From Bacteroidales bacterium (GTDB lineage: Bacteria > Bacteroidota > Bacteroidia > Bacteroidales > UBA932): a stretch of DNA of 56,679 nucleotides. The notes beneath the pieces were generated by a model. The model did no database searches and was not told the origin of the DNA. It saw only the letters and a list, made by a program, of their open reading frames with translations. Location of the stretch: the NCBI GenBank assembly GCA_017561885.1, contig JAFZBF010000015.1:1-56679 (forward strand), written 5' to 3'. A program made the position numbers and the translations under genes. How positions within the stretch are numbered: position 1 is the stretch's first letter; each line of letters starts with the position of its first letter. This document shows positions 38,717 through 47,821 of the stretch, piece after piece.

Positions 38717-40279
38717 TTACAAAGGAAGGTTGTCGTGCTTCTTGGCAGGGTTGGTGAGCTTCTTGGTAGAAAGCATCTCAAATGCGCGGATGACACGGAA
38801 ACGAGTATTGCGAGGCTCGATCACATCGTCGATATAACCGTATGAAGCGGCCTTGTAAGGATTGCAGAAGAGATCGTCATATTCTTTCTTCTTGGCTTCC
38901 TTGAGTTCGGCAGCCTCTTCAGGGCTTGTGCAAGCCTTGAGCTCTTTAGCGTAGAGGACAGCTACCGCACCGTCGGAACCCATCACAGCGATGTTGGCTG
39001 TAGGCCATGCGTAGTTGATGTCACCGCGGAGCTGCTTGCAGCTCATCACGATGTGGCTTCCGCCGTATGACTTGCGAAGGGTGACGGTAACTTTCGGAAT
39101 GGTGGCCTCGCCGTAGGCGTAGAGCAGCTTGGCTCCGTGCAGGATAACTCCGTTGTATTCCTGCTGGGTGCCGGGAAGGAAGCCGGGCACGTCGACGAGA
39201 GTCAGGATAGGAATGTTGAAAGCGTCGCAGAAGCGGACGAAACGGGCGCCCTTGCGGCTTGAATTGCAGTCGAGAACGCCGGCCAGGATCTTAGGCTGGT
39301 TGGCAACGATTCCGACGGTAGAGCCGCCCATGCGGGCAAAACCTACGATAATGTTCTTTGCATAATCAGCGTGGATCTCGAAGAACTTGCCGTCATCGAC
39401 GATGCTGCCGATAACTTCATACATATCGTACGGAGCGTTCGGGCTGTCGGGGATGATTTCATTGAGAGAATCTTCGGTACGGTCGGTCGGATCATCTGTA
39501 GGAACATACGGAGGTTCTTCCATATTGTTCTGGGGAATATAGCTGAGGAGTTCGCGGATCGTAGAGATCACTTCCTCTTCATTGTCACAGGCGAAATGAG
39601 CCACACCGCTCTTGCTTGCGTGCACGCTGGCACCGCCGAGCTGTTCCTGGGTCACTTTCTCTCCGAGAACCTGTTCAACCACAGCCGGACCGGTAAGGAA
39701 CATATAGCTGGTATTCTTGCACATAATGGTGAAGTCGGTGAGGGCCGGAGAATACACGGCACCGCCGGCACAAGGGCCGAGGATGGCGCTGATCTGGGGA
39801 ACCACGCCGGATGCAAGGATGTTGCGCTCGAAAATCTCAGAATATCCTGCGAGGGCGTTCACGCCTTCCTGGATACGGGCTCCGCCGGAATCGTTGAGAC
39901 CGATGACCGGTGCACCCACCTTCATGGCCTGATCCATGATCTTGCAGATCTTGAGGGCCAGGGTTTCTGAAAGGGAACCTGCATTGACAGTGAAATCCTG
40001 TGCGAAGACATATACCAGACGGCCGTTCACGGTACCATAACCGGTAACCACGCCGTCACCCAGGTATTGTTTCTTTTCCATTCCGAAGTTCGTGCAACGG
40101 TGAAGCATGAACATGTCGAATTCTTCGAAGCTGCCTTCATCGAGGAGCATTGCGATCCTTTCACGAGCGGTATATTTACCTTTTTCGTGCTGTGCATCGA
40201 TACGGGCCTGTCCGCCGCCGAGGCGAGCTTTTTCTCTGAGAGAAATGAGGCCTTTTACTTTTTCGAGTTGTTGACTCAT
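38717..40279 (-). CDS. mmdA: methylmalonyl-CoA decarboxylase carboxyltransferase (alpha) subunit
   Basis: Soluble carboxyltransferase that moves the carboxyl group from (S)-methylmalonyl-CoA to biotin, giving propionyl-CoA. 520 residues with two crotonase-like halves. The N half has [16 protein letters not shown] and [27 protein letters not shown] (acyl-CoA site). The C half has [26 protein letters not shown] and [16 protein letters not shown] (biotin/carboxyl site). Homologous to propionyl-CoA carboxylase beta; the OadB/OadG neighbours and absence of a biotin carboxylase favour the decarboxylase role. Starts 30 nt after the epimerase stop. Confidence 0.95.
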   Translation of the reverse strand: MSQQLEKVKGLISLREKARLGGGQARIDAQHEKGKYTARERIAMLLDEGSFEEFDMFMLHRCTNFGMEKKQYLGDGVVTGYGTVNGRLVYVFAQDFTVNAGSLSETLALKICKIMDQAMKVGAPVIGLNDSGGARIQEGVNALAGYSEIFERNILASGVVPQISAILGPCAGGAVYSPALTDFTIMCKNTSYMFLTGPAVVEQVLGEKVTQEQLGGASVHASKSGVAHFACDNEEEVISTIRELLSYIPQNNMEEPPYVPTDDPTDRTEDSLNEIIPDSPNAPYDMYEVIGSIVDDGKFFEIHADYAKNIIVGFARMGGSTVGIVANQPKILAGVLDCNSSRKGARFVRFCDAFNIPILTLVDVPGFLPGTQQEYNGVILHGAKLLYAYGEATIPKVTVTLRKSYGGSHIVMSCKQLRGDINYAWPTANIAVMGSDGAVAVLYAKELKACTSPEEAAELKEAKKKEYDDLFCNPYKAASYGYIDDVIEPRNTRFRVIRAFEMLSTKKLTNPAKKHDNLPL

Positions 40280-40309
40280 ATCAGTTAGGTTTGTTATTTT
40301 GGTAATAGA

Positions 40310-40729
40310 TTATTTCTCGTTGGGGTTCTCGCAGATTTCTGTCAGAACGCTCATGGTTGACTTCGGATGGAGGAACGCGATGTTGAGGCCTTCTGCACCC
40401 GGGCGCGGAGCCTTGTCGATCAGGACAACGCCTTTGCTCTCTGCATCAGCGAGGCAGGCTGCCACGTCATTGGTCTTGAATGCGATATGATGGATACCTC
40501 CGCGGCCGCCGTTCTTCTCGATGAATTTGGCGATGGTGCTGTCGGGGCTCGTGGGTTCGAGCAGTTCGAGCTTCACTTCGCCGATTTTGAAAAACGCGGT
40601 TTTAACTTTCTGGTCAGCAACTTCTTCGATAGAGTAGCATTTCAGACCGAGAACATTTTCATAATAGGGAATTGCTTGTTCCAATGAAGGGGTGGCGATT
40701 CCAAGGTGTTCTATTTGAGAGATTTCCAT
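40310..40729 (-). CDS. mce: methylmalonyl-CoA epimerase
   Basis: Interconverts (R)- and (S)-methylmalonyl-CoA, linking the B12-dependent mutase to the decarboxylase. 139 residues in two VOC/glyoxalase-fold halves. Metal and active-site residues lie in IEHLGIATPSLEQAIPYYENVLGL (His), VKLELLEPTSPDS (Glu), GGIHHIAFKTND (His) and the C-terminal VLTEICEN (Glu). First gene of the five-gene decarboxylase operon, with a TATTTTTG -7 element at 40778-40771. Confidence 0.96.
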   Translation of the reverse strand: MEISQIEHLGIATPSLEQAIPYYENVLGLKCYSIEEVADQKVKTAFFKIGEVKLELLEPTSPDSTIAKFIEKNGGRGGIHHIAFKTNDVAACLADAESKGVVLIDKAPRPGAEGLNIAFLHPKSTMSVLTEICENPNEK

Positions 40730-40770
40730 AGCATTGATTTATTTAATTTGACATTTTTGCTCTAATCCTG

Positions 40771-40778
40771 CAAAAATA
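40771..40778 (-). promoter_or_regulatory. -7 promoter element of the mce-mmdA-oadB operon
   Basis: TATTTTTG on the minus strand, 41 nt before the mce ATG; matches TAnnTTTG. No clear -33 partner. Confidence 0.45.
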
Positions 40779-40824
40779 GTCATTAATTGCAACTTTGAAA
40801 ATAAAAAAAGGTTGCAGTTATGAA

Positions 40825-40858
40825 CAAAAAAACATCCGCCGAGAAATGCGGCGGATGT
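40825..40858 (-). terminator. terminator of the TPR-yebC run
   Basis: ACATCCGCCG (40832-40841) and CGGCGGATGT (40849-40858) form a perfect 10-bp stem with a 7-nt loop. On the minus strand the stem is followed by seven T (40831-40825). It lies 33 nt after the yebC stop. Confidence 0.92.
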
Positions 40859-40891
40859 CAGTTTATCGTCTGTCCCGGCGGTCGGAAACCG

Positions 40892-41635
40892 TCAGGCAAT
40901 CTCCATGTTGTGATATACGTTCTGAACGTCTTCGTCCTCCTCGATCATATCGATGAGTTTCTCGACAGAGGCCTGGTCTTCGGGTGAAAGTTTCTTCAGG
41001 TCCACGTTGGGGAAACGTTCGAAAGTGGCGGACATGATCTCGTAGTTGTTGGCTTCGAGATACTGCTGGATCTTGTTCATGGCAGTGAACTCTCCGTAGA
41101 TCATGATAACCTTGGGATCGTCCTCGTCCTCATCGCCGCCCTCGCGGAAAACTTCTTCTGCGCCATAGTCGATCAGTTCGAGCTCCAGCTCGTCGAGGTC
41201 GATGTCGTCACGGTCCTTGATCTTGAAAACGCACTTGCGGTCAAACATGAACTCGACGCTGCCTGATGTACCGAGAGAACCTCCGAACTTGTTGAAATAG
41301 CTGCGGACGTTGGCAACCGTACGGTTGGTATTGTCAGTCGCAGTCTCGACCAGGATGGCGATACCGTGAGGTCCGAAACCTTCGTATACTATTTCCTTGT
41401 AATCGCTCTGGTCCTTGTCTGTAGCCTTCTTGATGGCACGCTCGATGTTTTCCTTGGGCATGTTCTCGGAACGGGCTGTCTGCAGCAGAGCACGCAGACG
41501 GGGGTTGCCGGTAACGTCAGGACCGCCCTGCTTTACAGCAATGGTTATCTCCTTGCCGATCTTGGTAAACGTCTTGGCCATATGGCCCCAACGTTTGAAT
41601 TTTCTCTCCTTGCGGAATTCAAAAGCTCTTCCCAT
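40892..41635 (-). CDS. YebC/PmpR-family protein (DUF28/TACO1)
   Basis: 247 residues, the usual length. The N-terminus carries the family marks MGRAFEFRKERKFKRWGHMAKTF, with KIGKEITIAVKQGG and ENIERAIKKATDK following. The middle and end are the two alpha/beta domains (YEGFGPHGIAILVE, TDNTNRTVANVRSYFNKFGGSLG) and an acidic tail (EEDEDVQNVYHNM). Members are described either as transcription regulators or as translation factors easing ribosome stalls at polyproline; the sequence does not decide which. It starts 2 nt after the TPR gene stop. Confidence 0.94.
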   Translation of the reverse strand: MGRAFEFRKERKFKRWGHMAKTFTKIGKEITIAVKQGGPDVTGNPRLRALLQTARSENMPKENIERAIKKATDKDQSDYKEIVYEGFGPHGIAILVETATDNTNRTVANVRSYFNKFGGSLGTSGSVEFMFDRKCVFKIKDRDDIDLDELELELIDYGAEEVFREGGDEDEDDPKVIMIYGEFTAMNKIQQYLEANNYEIMSATFERFPNVDLKKLSPEDQASVEKLIDMIEEDEDVQNVYHNMEIA

Positions 41636-41637
41636 GT

Positions 41638-42312
41638 CTACTTCTGGTTGATTCGAGAAATATACTTGTCAATATCGTAAGCCTCGAGGCTCTGGGGATA
41701 TTTGTCTTTGATAGCCTGATAATATTCGACGGCCTTGGCGTCGTTGCCAAGCTCCTCGCAAGTAATACCGGCCTTGAGCATATATGCTGCTGCAAACTGG
41801 TTGTCAGCTTTCCTGATAGCCTTGTCGTAAGAAGAAAGAGCTGCATTCAAGTCACCTGCGCCGACATATGCATCGCCGAGGCAACTGAGCGCCCTTGCTG
41901 CAAGGATATCGTCTTTGCCTTTGTATTTCTTGAGATAATTGATGGCCTCGTCGTAGTTCTTGAGCTGGAGTTCGCTTACACCTGCATACATGTAGACTGC
42001 CTTGCCGGCCTTTGCGCCATACTGGGAGATGATGTCGCGGAATCCCAGTGAAGATCCGTCACCTTCAAGCGCTGTCTGATAATCTCCTGCTGCAAAGTAA
42101 TTCTCAGCTGCAAAACTGTCGTCGACGGCAGCTGTCCTGGCAGGTTTGATGACCCAGTTGTAAAGTGCGAGGCAGATTGCCACGAGTAAAATGAGAATGA
42201 CGGCAATCCATCCCAACAGTTTGCCGTTCTTTTTCAAAAATTCTTCAGTACCGCTTACTGCCTGTCCTACTGCCTGTTGATTTTCGGTAGGTTTCTGATT
42301 CTTGTTAGCCAT
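41638..42312 (-). CDS. membrane-anchored TPR protein
   Basis: 224 residues. A polar N-terminus (MANKNQKPTENQQAVGQAV), one transmembrane helix (about 30-52, LLGWIAVILILLVAICLALYNW) and then tetratricopeptide repeats (about 60-215): AAENYFAAGDYQTALEGD, AGVSELQLKNYDEAINYLKKY, SCLGDAYVGAGDLNAALSSYDKAIR and AGITCEELGNDAKAVEYYQAI. The TPR part should lie outside the cytoplasmic membrane, as in YfgM-like proteins, which help envelope protein folding or YidC/Sec function. The start at 42312 is set by the good promoter pair upstream. Partner unknown. Confidence 0.82.
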   Translation of the reverse strand: MANKNQKPTENQQAVGQAVSGTEEFLKKNGKLLGWIAVILILLVAICLALYNWVIKPARTAAVDDSFAAENYFAAGDYQTALEGDGSSLGFRDIISQYGAKAGKAVYMYAGVSELQLKNYDEAINYLKKYKGKDDILAARALSCLGDAYVGAGDLNAALSSYDKAIRKADNQFAAAYMLKAGITCEELGNDAKAVEYYQAIKDKYPQSLEAYDIDKYISRINQK

Positions 42313-42354
42313 TATTATTTTGAATATTTGATTAATCCGTAAAATTGGGAATCG

Positions 42355-42384
42355 CAAAATTACAATAAAAATACAAATCGCAAA
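42355..42384 (-). promoter_or_regulatory. promoter of the TPR-yebC run
   Basis: On the minus strand TTTG (42384-42381), an 18-nt spacer, and TAATTTTG (42362-42355) fit the Bacteroidota -33/-7 pair, 42 nt upstream of the TPR gene ATG. Confidence 0.55.
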
Positions 42385-42450
42385 GTTTTATTTTGCAGAG
42401 TTATTAATTAACTTGCAAGACAAATTCTCACATATTATCACAGTATCCAT

Positions 42451-44751
42451 ATGAAACGAATTTCAATTTTCCTTTTCACGGCGCTTTTGTGTCTTGGATC
42501 GGTATCCTGCAACCGGGAAAAGCCCGAATACCCTTTCAACGACCCTTCCCTCTCAGTTGAAAAAAGAGTCAACGACCTCCTGGGAAGGCTCACCATCGAG
42601 GAGAAGGTGGGTATGATGATGAACAATTCCATCGCGGTGGAACGTCTGGGCATCCCGGCATACAACTGGTGGAACGAAGCCCTTCACGGTGTGGCACGCG
42701 CCGGGGATGCGACCGTATTCCCGCAGGTAATCGGCATCGCCGCCACTTTCGATGAAGACCTGAACCTCGAGACATACACGATAGCTTCCGATGAAGCCAG
42801 GGCAAAATACAACGATGCAATAGCCAACGGCACATACAGGCAATACTACGGCCTGACATTCTGGACTCCCAACGTCAACATTTTCCGCGACCCGCGCTGG
42901 GGACGCGGACACGAGACATACGGTGAAGACCCCTACCTCACCTCGAGGATGGGACTGGCAGCCGTCAGGGGGCTCCAGGGCAATGACAGGAAATTCTTCA
43001 AGGCGAACGCCTGTGCCAAGCATTATGCGGTACACAGCGGGCCCGAACCGAACCGGCACTCTTTTGACGTGACCGTTTCGCCCACCGACCTGTGGGAGAC
43101 ATATCTGCCGGCTTTCAAGACTCTGGTGACCGAAGGCAACGTACAGGAAGTGATGTGTGCATACAACCGCTATGAAGGAGACCCCTGCTGCGGCAGCACC
43201 AAGCTCCTGATAGATATCCTGCGCAACCGCTGGAATTATGAAGGCATCGTTGTCTCCGACTGCGGAGCCATCGACGATTTCTATGTAACCGGCCGTCACG
43301 AGACCCATCCTGACGCTCTTACAGCATCGAAAGACGCCATCCTGAGCGGCACCGACCTCGAATGCGGCAGTTCGTTCAGGTCAATGATAGAAGGTGCGGA
43401 AAAAGGCATAATCACTGACGCAGACCTCGACCCGCACGTAGGCCGTCTTATAGCCGACCGCATCGAACTCGGCATGCTGGACCCCGTCGACCTCACCCCC
43501 TGGAAAGATTATGACATCGACGATATCTGCACTCCCGCACACATAGCCCATTCTCTCAAGGTAGCCAGGGAAAGCATGGTGCTCCTCAAGAACGAAGGCA
43601 ACGTACTTCCTCTCAGCAAGAATCTCAAGAAGATCGCTGTCGTGGGAGTGAATGCTGCCGACTCGGCCATGCTCCTCGGCAACTACAACGGAACTCCCAG
43701 AAGCGTTGTCACCATACTCGACGGCATCAAAGCCAAATTCAGCAATGCCGACGTCACTTATGTTGAAGGCAGCAAACTTGTGGACGGCTACGTGGAGCGC
43801 GTCCGCAATTCCGCCGACACCCGCCAGAGAAGGACTCCCCAGTTCTATGAAGGCATTGTCGAAGGTTCGGCTCCCGCAGCTCCTGTCATCGTTCCTCCAC
43901 AGCCCTGGTTCGCTCCGGAGAATTACGACGAAGTGGTGGCACAGGTCAAGGATGCTGAAGTGATAATATATGTAGGAGGCCTGAGTCCGAATCTTGAAGG
44001 CGAAGAGATGCGCGGCGTCAGCTACGAAGGATTCAAAGGCGGCGACCGTACTGTCATCGAGCTTCCAGAAGTACAGAGCAGGCTGCTGGCAGCTCTCAGA
44101 AGCACAGGTAAGCCTGTGGTTTTCGTACTCACCACCGGCAGCACGATCGGCCTTGAGAAAGACGAACCAAGCTATGACGCATTGCTCGTGGCATGGTATC
44201 CCGGCGAACAGGGCGGAAACGCCGTGGCTGACGTACTGGCCGGAGACTACAACCCGGCCGGCCGTCTTCCTCTGACATTCTACAAATCCACAGAGCAGCT
44301 TCCGGACTTCGAGGACTATGATATGACAGGCCGTACATACCGCTATTTCGAAGGCGATCCTCTCTATCCTTTCGGATACGGCATAGGCTATACTTCATTC
44401 TCTTATGGCAAAGGCAAGCTGTCTTCGTCAAGCATCAGGAAAGGCAAGTCAGTCAAGGTTTCATTCGACGTCAGGAACGACGGCGGCAAGGACGGAGAGG
44501 AAGTGGCCCAGGTTTATGTAAGACGTCTGGGTGATCCTGCCGCTCCGCTCAAGTCCCTCCGCGGCTTCAAGCGTGCTGCCATAAAGGCAGGAAGCTCTCA
44601 CAAGTTCGAGTTCACCCTCGGACCGGACGCTTTCTCATTCTATGACCAGAGCAAGGACGACCTTGCTGTCAAGGCCGGCGAATATGAGATACTTTTCGGA
44701 GGCTCATCTGACGACAGAAACCTTCAGAAACTGACGCTTACCGTCAAGTAG
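42451..44751 (+). CDS. family 3 glycoside hydrolase, lipoprotein (xylan 1,4-beta-xylosidase-like)
   Basis: 766 residues. Lipoprotein signal with lipidated C20 (FLFTALLCLGSVSC). TIM-barrel domain with the YNWWNEALHGVAR motif typical of the beta-xylosidase/arabinofuranosidase branch of GH3, FWTPNVNIFRDPRWGRGHETYGEDP, and the nucleophile D270 in GIVVSDCGAID. The second alpha/beta sandwich carries the acid/base region (GLSPNLEGEEM), and a fibronectin-III-like domain closes the protein (about 660-766). Likely trims xylo-oligosaccharides or similar beta-glycosides at the cell envelope. A FucI/AraA-like gene follows 7 nt later. Confidence 0.9.
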   Translation: MKRISIFLFTALLCLGSVSCNREKPEYPFNDPSLSVEKRVNDLLGRLTIEEKVGMMMNNSIAVERLGIPAYNWWNEALHGVARAGDATVFPQVIGIAATFDEDLNLETYTIASDEARAKYNDAIANGTYRQYYGLTFWTPNVNIFRDPRWGRGHETYGEDPYLTSRMGLAAVRGLQGNDRKFFKANACAKHYAVHSGPEPNRHSFDVTVSPTDLWETYLPAFKTLVTEGNVQEVMCAYNRYEGDPCCGSTKLLIDILRNRWNYEGIVVSDCGAIDDFYVTGRHETHPDALTASKDAILSGTDLECGSSFRSMIEGAEKGIITDADLDPHVGRLIADRIELGMLDPVDLTPWKDYDIDDICTPAHIAHSLKVARESMVLLKNEGNVLPLSKNLKKIAVVGVNAADSAMLLGNYNGTPRSVVTILDGIKAKFSNADVTYVEGSKLVDGYVERVRNSADTRQRRTPQFYEGIVEGSAPAAPVIVPPQPWFAPENYDEVVAQVKDAEVIIYVGGLSPNLEGEEMRGVSYEGFKGGDRTVIELPEVQSRLLAALRSTGKPVVFVLTTGSTIGLEKDEPSYDALLVAWYPGEQGGNAVADVLAGDYNPAGRLPLTFYKSTEQLPDFEDYDMTGRTYRYFEGDPLYPFGYGIGYTSFSYGKGKLSSSSIRKGKSVKVSFDVRNDGGKDGEEVAQVYVRRLGDPAAPLKSLRGFKRAAIKAGSSHKFEFTLGPDAFSFYDQSKDDLAVKAGEYEILFGGSSDDRNLQKLTLTVK

Positions 44752-44758
44752 CAGTCAG

Positions 44759-46015
44759 ATGAGCGCCAGGCTGTTCACTCTTACTTCGGATCTTCATTCA
44801 GAAACATATGAAGATGTACGCAGGGAACCTTTCATTCAGGATGTCGAGGCTGCGCTTGGTTACAGCTTCGACATCGCCGGGAATGATTTCTCGTCATACG
44901 GTACGCATCCCTGCGAACTGATATATGTCCGTACCGGCGGCACAGAAGGACTTTTCAAGGAAATCTTCTGCAAGGACGGCGGAAAGCCTGACATTCCGGA
45001 GCCCGTACGCCTGCTGACAAGCGGCAAGAGCAATTCCCTTGCCGCCAGCATGGAGATCCTGTCCTACCTGAATAATTACGGCATCAAAGGCGAAATCCTT
45101 CACGGCAGTCCCGGGTTCATCGCGGACAGGATTGCCACCTTCAATCAGTGTCATCCTGAGCGAAGTGAAGGATCTGATCTCACCATCTCCGTATCCCCCG
45201 GGCGGATCCTGGAGGGATGCCGGCTGGGTGTGGTAGGGCATCCGTCCGACTGGCTGATATCCAGCGACGTGGATTACCGTCTTGCCCGTTCGGTGCTCGG
45301 AGTGGAGCTGATCGACATCAGCATGCAGGAGCTGCTTATGGAAATCTCCGGGCACTCTCACCCGGCAGTGGACATTCCTGCGCTGAACACTCCCAAGTTC
45401 GGCAATCCGATTCCGGAGCAGGACCTGAGCATCGCGCTCGACATATACGGAGCACTCCTGCACATCATTGCCCGGCACAGGCTCAGCGGCCTAACCATCA
45501 GGTGCTTCGACCTTCTCGGTACAGTCCGCAACACCGGATGTATGGCACTCGCCCTGCTGAATTCCCAGGGATATACAGCAACCTGCGAAGGGGATATACC
45601 TGCGATGATCTCGATGGCTGTCGCACGCAAGGTATGCGGCCAGAGCGGCTTCCAGGCCAATCTGTCATCCATCCACGACGACAAGTTCCTCTTCGCCCAT
45701 TGCACCGTTCCTCTCTCGATGACCAGAAGCTGGGTGTATGATACTCATTTCGAATCAGGAATTGGAGTCGCCGTTCACGGCGAACTGCCACCCGGTCCGG
45801 CCACCATATTCAAGCTCGCTCCGGATTTCAAGACTGCATTCATAGCCAAGGCGAAACTTGAGTGCAACTGCTATGAAGGGAAGTTATGCCGCACCCAGGT
45901 TATCCTGACCGCCAAAGGCATAGCGCCATACTTTCTCCATAACCCCATCGGCAACCATCACGTCATCCTGACCGGAGATTATACCAAAGCCCTGAAGAAA
46001 GTGCTCGTCAGTTAA
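44759..46015 (+). CDS. L-fucose isomerase/arabinose isomerase-like protein with an in-frame repeat insertion
   Basis: 418 residues. The C-terminal two thirds resemble FucI/AraA-type sugar isomerase relatives: SGLTIRCFDLLGTVRNTGCMALALLN, an acidic metal-site-like CEGDIPAMISMAVA, and FAHCTVPLS with the late conserved His. No signal peptide, so cytoplasmic. Residues 131-139 read CHPERSEGS, encoded by a known type of dispersed repeat (see that entry). It begins 7 nt after the GH3 gene, so the pair is probably co-transcribed. The reaction is not established: the protein is shorter than FucI (about 590) and may act on a sugar released by the GH3 enzyme. Confidence 0.68.
   Translation: MSARLFTLTSDLHSETYEDVRREPFIQDVEAALGYSFDIAGNDFSSYGTHPCELIYVRTGGTEGLFKEIFCKDGGKPDIPEPVRLLTSGKSNSLAASMEILSYLNNYGIKGEILHGSPGFIADRIATFNQCHPERSEGSDLTISVSPGRILEGCRLGVVGHPSDWLISSDVDYRLARSVLGVELIDISMQELLMEISGHSHPAVDIPALNTPKFGNPIPEQDLSIALDIYGALLHIIARHRLSGLTIRCFDLLGTVRNTGCMALALLNSQGYTATCEGDIPAMISMAVARKVCGQSGFQANLSSIHDDKFLFAHCTVPLSMTRSWVYDTHFESGIGVAVHGELPPGPATIFKLAPDFKTAFIAKAKLECNCYEGKLCRTQVILTAKGIAPYFLHNPIGNHHVILTGDYTKALKKVLVS
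45148..45176 (+). repeat. dispersed 'CHPERSEGS' repeat inside the FucI-like gene
   Basis: The DNA contains TCATCCTGAGCGAAGTGAAG followed by GATCT; ATCCT and AGGAT at its ends can pair (5 bp). Read in the gene frame it gives CHPERSEGS, a peptide that recurs in many unrelated predicted proteins because this short DNA repeat is widespread in bacterial genomes. Only one copy was seen in this window. Confidence 0.72.
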
Positions 46016-47753
46016 GCATCATTGTCATTGTTGCATCCAGACCGGAAAAAATCAGGCCGGCAAGCGCATCGATCGGGATCTTCCGCGCAGCCTCGTCCGG
46101 TTCTTCGGACTGGAATACGCTGCCGCCAGATATAGAATAATAAGTATTGTTCGAAGGAATATCCTCGTCGCCGGTCACCCTTATTCTCATCTCTGCCTCG
46201 GGATGAATGGAGGCATACAGTTGCAAAGCGCGGGGAACGTCGATAACTCTCAGCATTCCGTCGACCGGAGGCGGAGTATGTCCGCCGCTGCGGCGCAGTT
46301 CTTCCTGAGCCACGGCGAACCACTCTTCTGAAGGCAGCAATGCACATCTATGCCTGCTGAGCGCTACCGTCCATTCCTCATATGACATATCCGCAGCGCC
46401 TGCGGGCGGCTCCACGCAGCGGATGCAGCTTGCATATCCAAGCTTCGCATACCACTCCCGGAGCAAGGGTTCCGCCGGTATCAGGACCGCGAAGACAGCA
46501 CCGTTGTTGAACATATTGAAATGGGCCTGGTGCATCAGTTCAGTCCCGATGTTCTGGCCGCGGAACTCATCTTTCACGGCCACTCCGCTCACATATGATA
46601 CAGGCAGTTCCGACTGCCCGCAAGCCATCGTAAATGGAATGGTCTGCAGCGCGGCCACGACACGGCCGTCATCCTTGATGCAGACATTGTCCTCGCTGCG
46701 GTAAATCCTGGAGAAATAAGTCTGGACGTATTCTTCAGGATCATTGAAAGCCTCCCTCCAGAGCTGCATGCTTTCCATCTTGATAGCAGAACTGTCCTCA
46801 TTCCGCCGCTGAGGCGACTTCTCTGTCACAAGAATCTTCTCCAGCAGGATATCGGGATGATAGCTGAGTTTGGCCTGACGGAGTCCCTCCTCCCCCATAT
46901 CTTCCTCCCTGTTTATGTAAATGAACTGCTGCGGCAGATGCCTTACAAATTCCCTGTTGATCATAGTAAACGCGCCTTCATAGCTCACATCGGCCTTCTC
47001 CACGCACACGTCGAAAGTGTCGTGATTGACGGGGATGCCGTATGTGAATGCCACCAGTCTGCCCTCCACCCAGAGAGTGCCACCCGAAAGACCGAGCATC
47101 TCCCATCGGTTGAAACAGCGCGTCACCGCCCTGAGTTCCATACTCTGGCTGTCCATCGGGTCTGCCGCCTCCTTCGCAGCCTTCCACTGCAGCACCAGCT
47201 GCTTGCAAGCAGGAATCATATCCTTCGTCAGCGGCTTGTACTCCCAATCGGGATAGAGTTTGCAGAACTTGTTGACGTGATTGCGCTTGGCCTGAAGTTT
47301 CTTTCCTGCCAGAGTCTCAAGTTTTTCCCTTATATAAATATAATCAGAATAGTCGCGGTTGGGGTCGATTGCGAACACTCCCGGCATAGCTTCTTCAAGC
47401 AGGTCTGCCATACGGCGGCTGACACCGGTCATCATAAAGGGCCGGCCCAGTGATGCCGAATCATCCATCAGCGCCTTTATTACATTGACGTCACAGACAT
47501 CGCAGGTATCCACTACGACACTTCCGTCCTCCAAGAGTTCCGGTTTTGAAATGGGCATCACATATGCGAGACTGCCGAAGAAATGAAGGCGGAATACAAG
47601 GTAGCCGTCTATCTCGGCGACTTGCGTGTTGAAGAGGAACTGCCAGCCGATGAGATTGGCGAAAGAGATATCACATCCGCGCCTTTCTCCATTCAAGGTG
47701 TAGCTCTGGACAAGAGCCCTGTCCCGGGCCGTAAGAGTTCTGAAACGTATCAT
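46008..47753 (-). CDS. DUF2156 + GNAT acyltransferase + SCP2-like fusion protein
   Basis: 581 residues. The first half (about 1-310) matches the DUF2156/lysylphosphatidylglycerol-synthase C-terminal domain, itself a double GNAT fold: KKLQAKRNHVNKFCKLYPDWEY, LWVEGRLVAFTYGIPV, QFIYINREEDMGEEGLRQAKLSYHP. The second half (about 325-480) is an Eis-like GNAT with the acetyl-CoA motif GVAVKDEFRGQNIGTELM and PAEPLLREWYAKLGY. The last 100 residues look like the SCP2-like tail of Eis proteins. It transfers acyl or aminoacyl groups to an unknown acceptor. The two genes converge: their 3' ends overlap by 8 bp with the FucI-like gene. Confidence 0.8.
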   Translation of the reverse strand: MIRFRTLTARDRALVQSYTLNGERRGCDISFANLIGWQFLFNTQVAEIDGYLVFRLHFFGSLAYVMPISKPELLEDGSVVVDTCDVCDVNVIKALMDDSASLGRPFMMTGVSRRMADLLEEAMPGVFAIDPNRDYSDYIYIREKLETLAGKKLQAKRNHVNKFCKLYPDWEYKPLTKDMIPACKQLVLQWKAAKEAADPMDSQSMELRAVTRCFNRWEMLGLSGGTLWVEGRLVAFTYGIPVNHDTFDVCVEKADVSYEGAFTMINREFVRHLPQQFIYINREEDMGEEGLRQAKLSYHPDILLEKILVTEKSPQRRNEDSSAIKMESMQLWREAFNDPEEYVQTYFSRIYRSEDNVCIKDDGRVVAALQTIPFTMACGQSELPVSYVSGVAVKDEFRGQNIGTELMHQAHFNMFNNGAVFAVLIPAEPLLREWYAKLGYASCIRCVEPPAGAADMSYEEWTVALSRHRCALLPSEEWFAVAQEELRRSGGHTPPPVDGMLRVIDVPRALQLYASIHPEAEMRIRVTGDEDIPSNNTYYSISGGSVFQSEEPDEAARKIPIDALAGLIFSGLDATMTMMLN

Positions 47754-47790
47754 ATAGCCGTCTGCACCGCCAATTTAGGAAAAAAATGCT

Positions 47791-47798
47791 TATTTTTG
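47791..47798 (+). promoter_or_regulatory. -7 promoter element of the carboxylesterase gene
   Basis: TATTTTTG, 23 nt before the ATG at 47822; matches TAnnTTTG. Confidence 0.45.
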
Positions 47799-47821
47799 AG
47801 CGAATACATCTAAACATAACT

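Noticed and set aside
44759..46015. FucI-like gene as a pseudogene disrupted by the repeat
   Set aside because: The reading frame stays intact through and beyond the repeat and conserved C-terminal segments follow, so it reads as a functional gene with an insertion.
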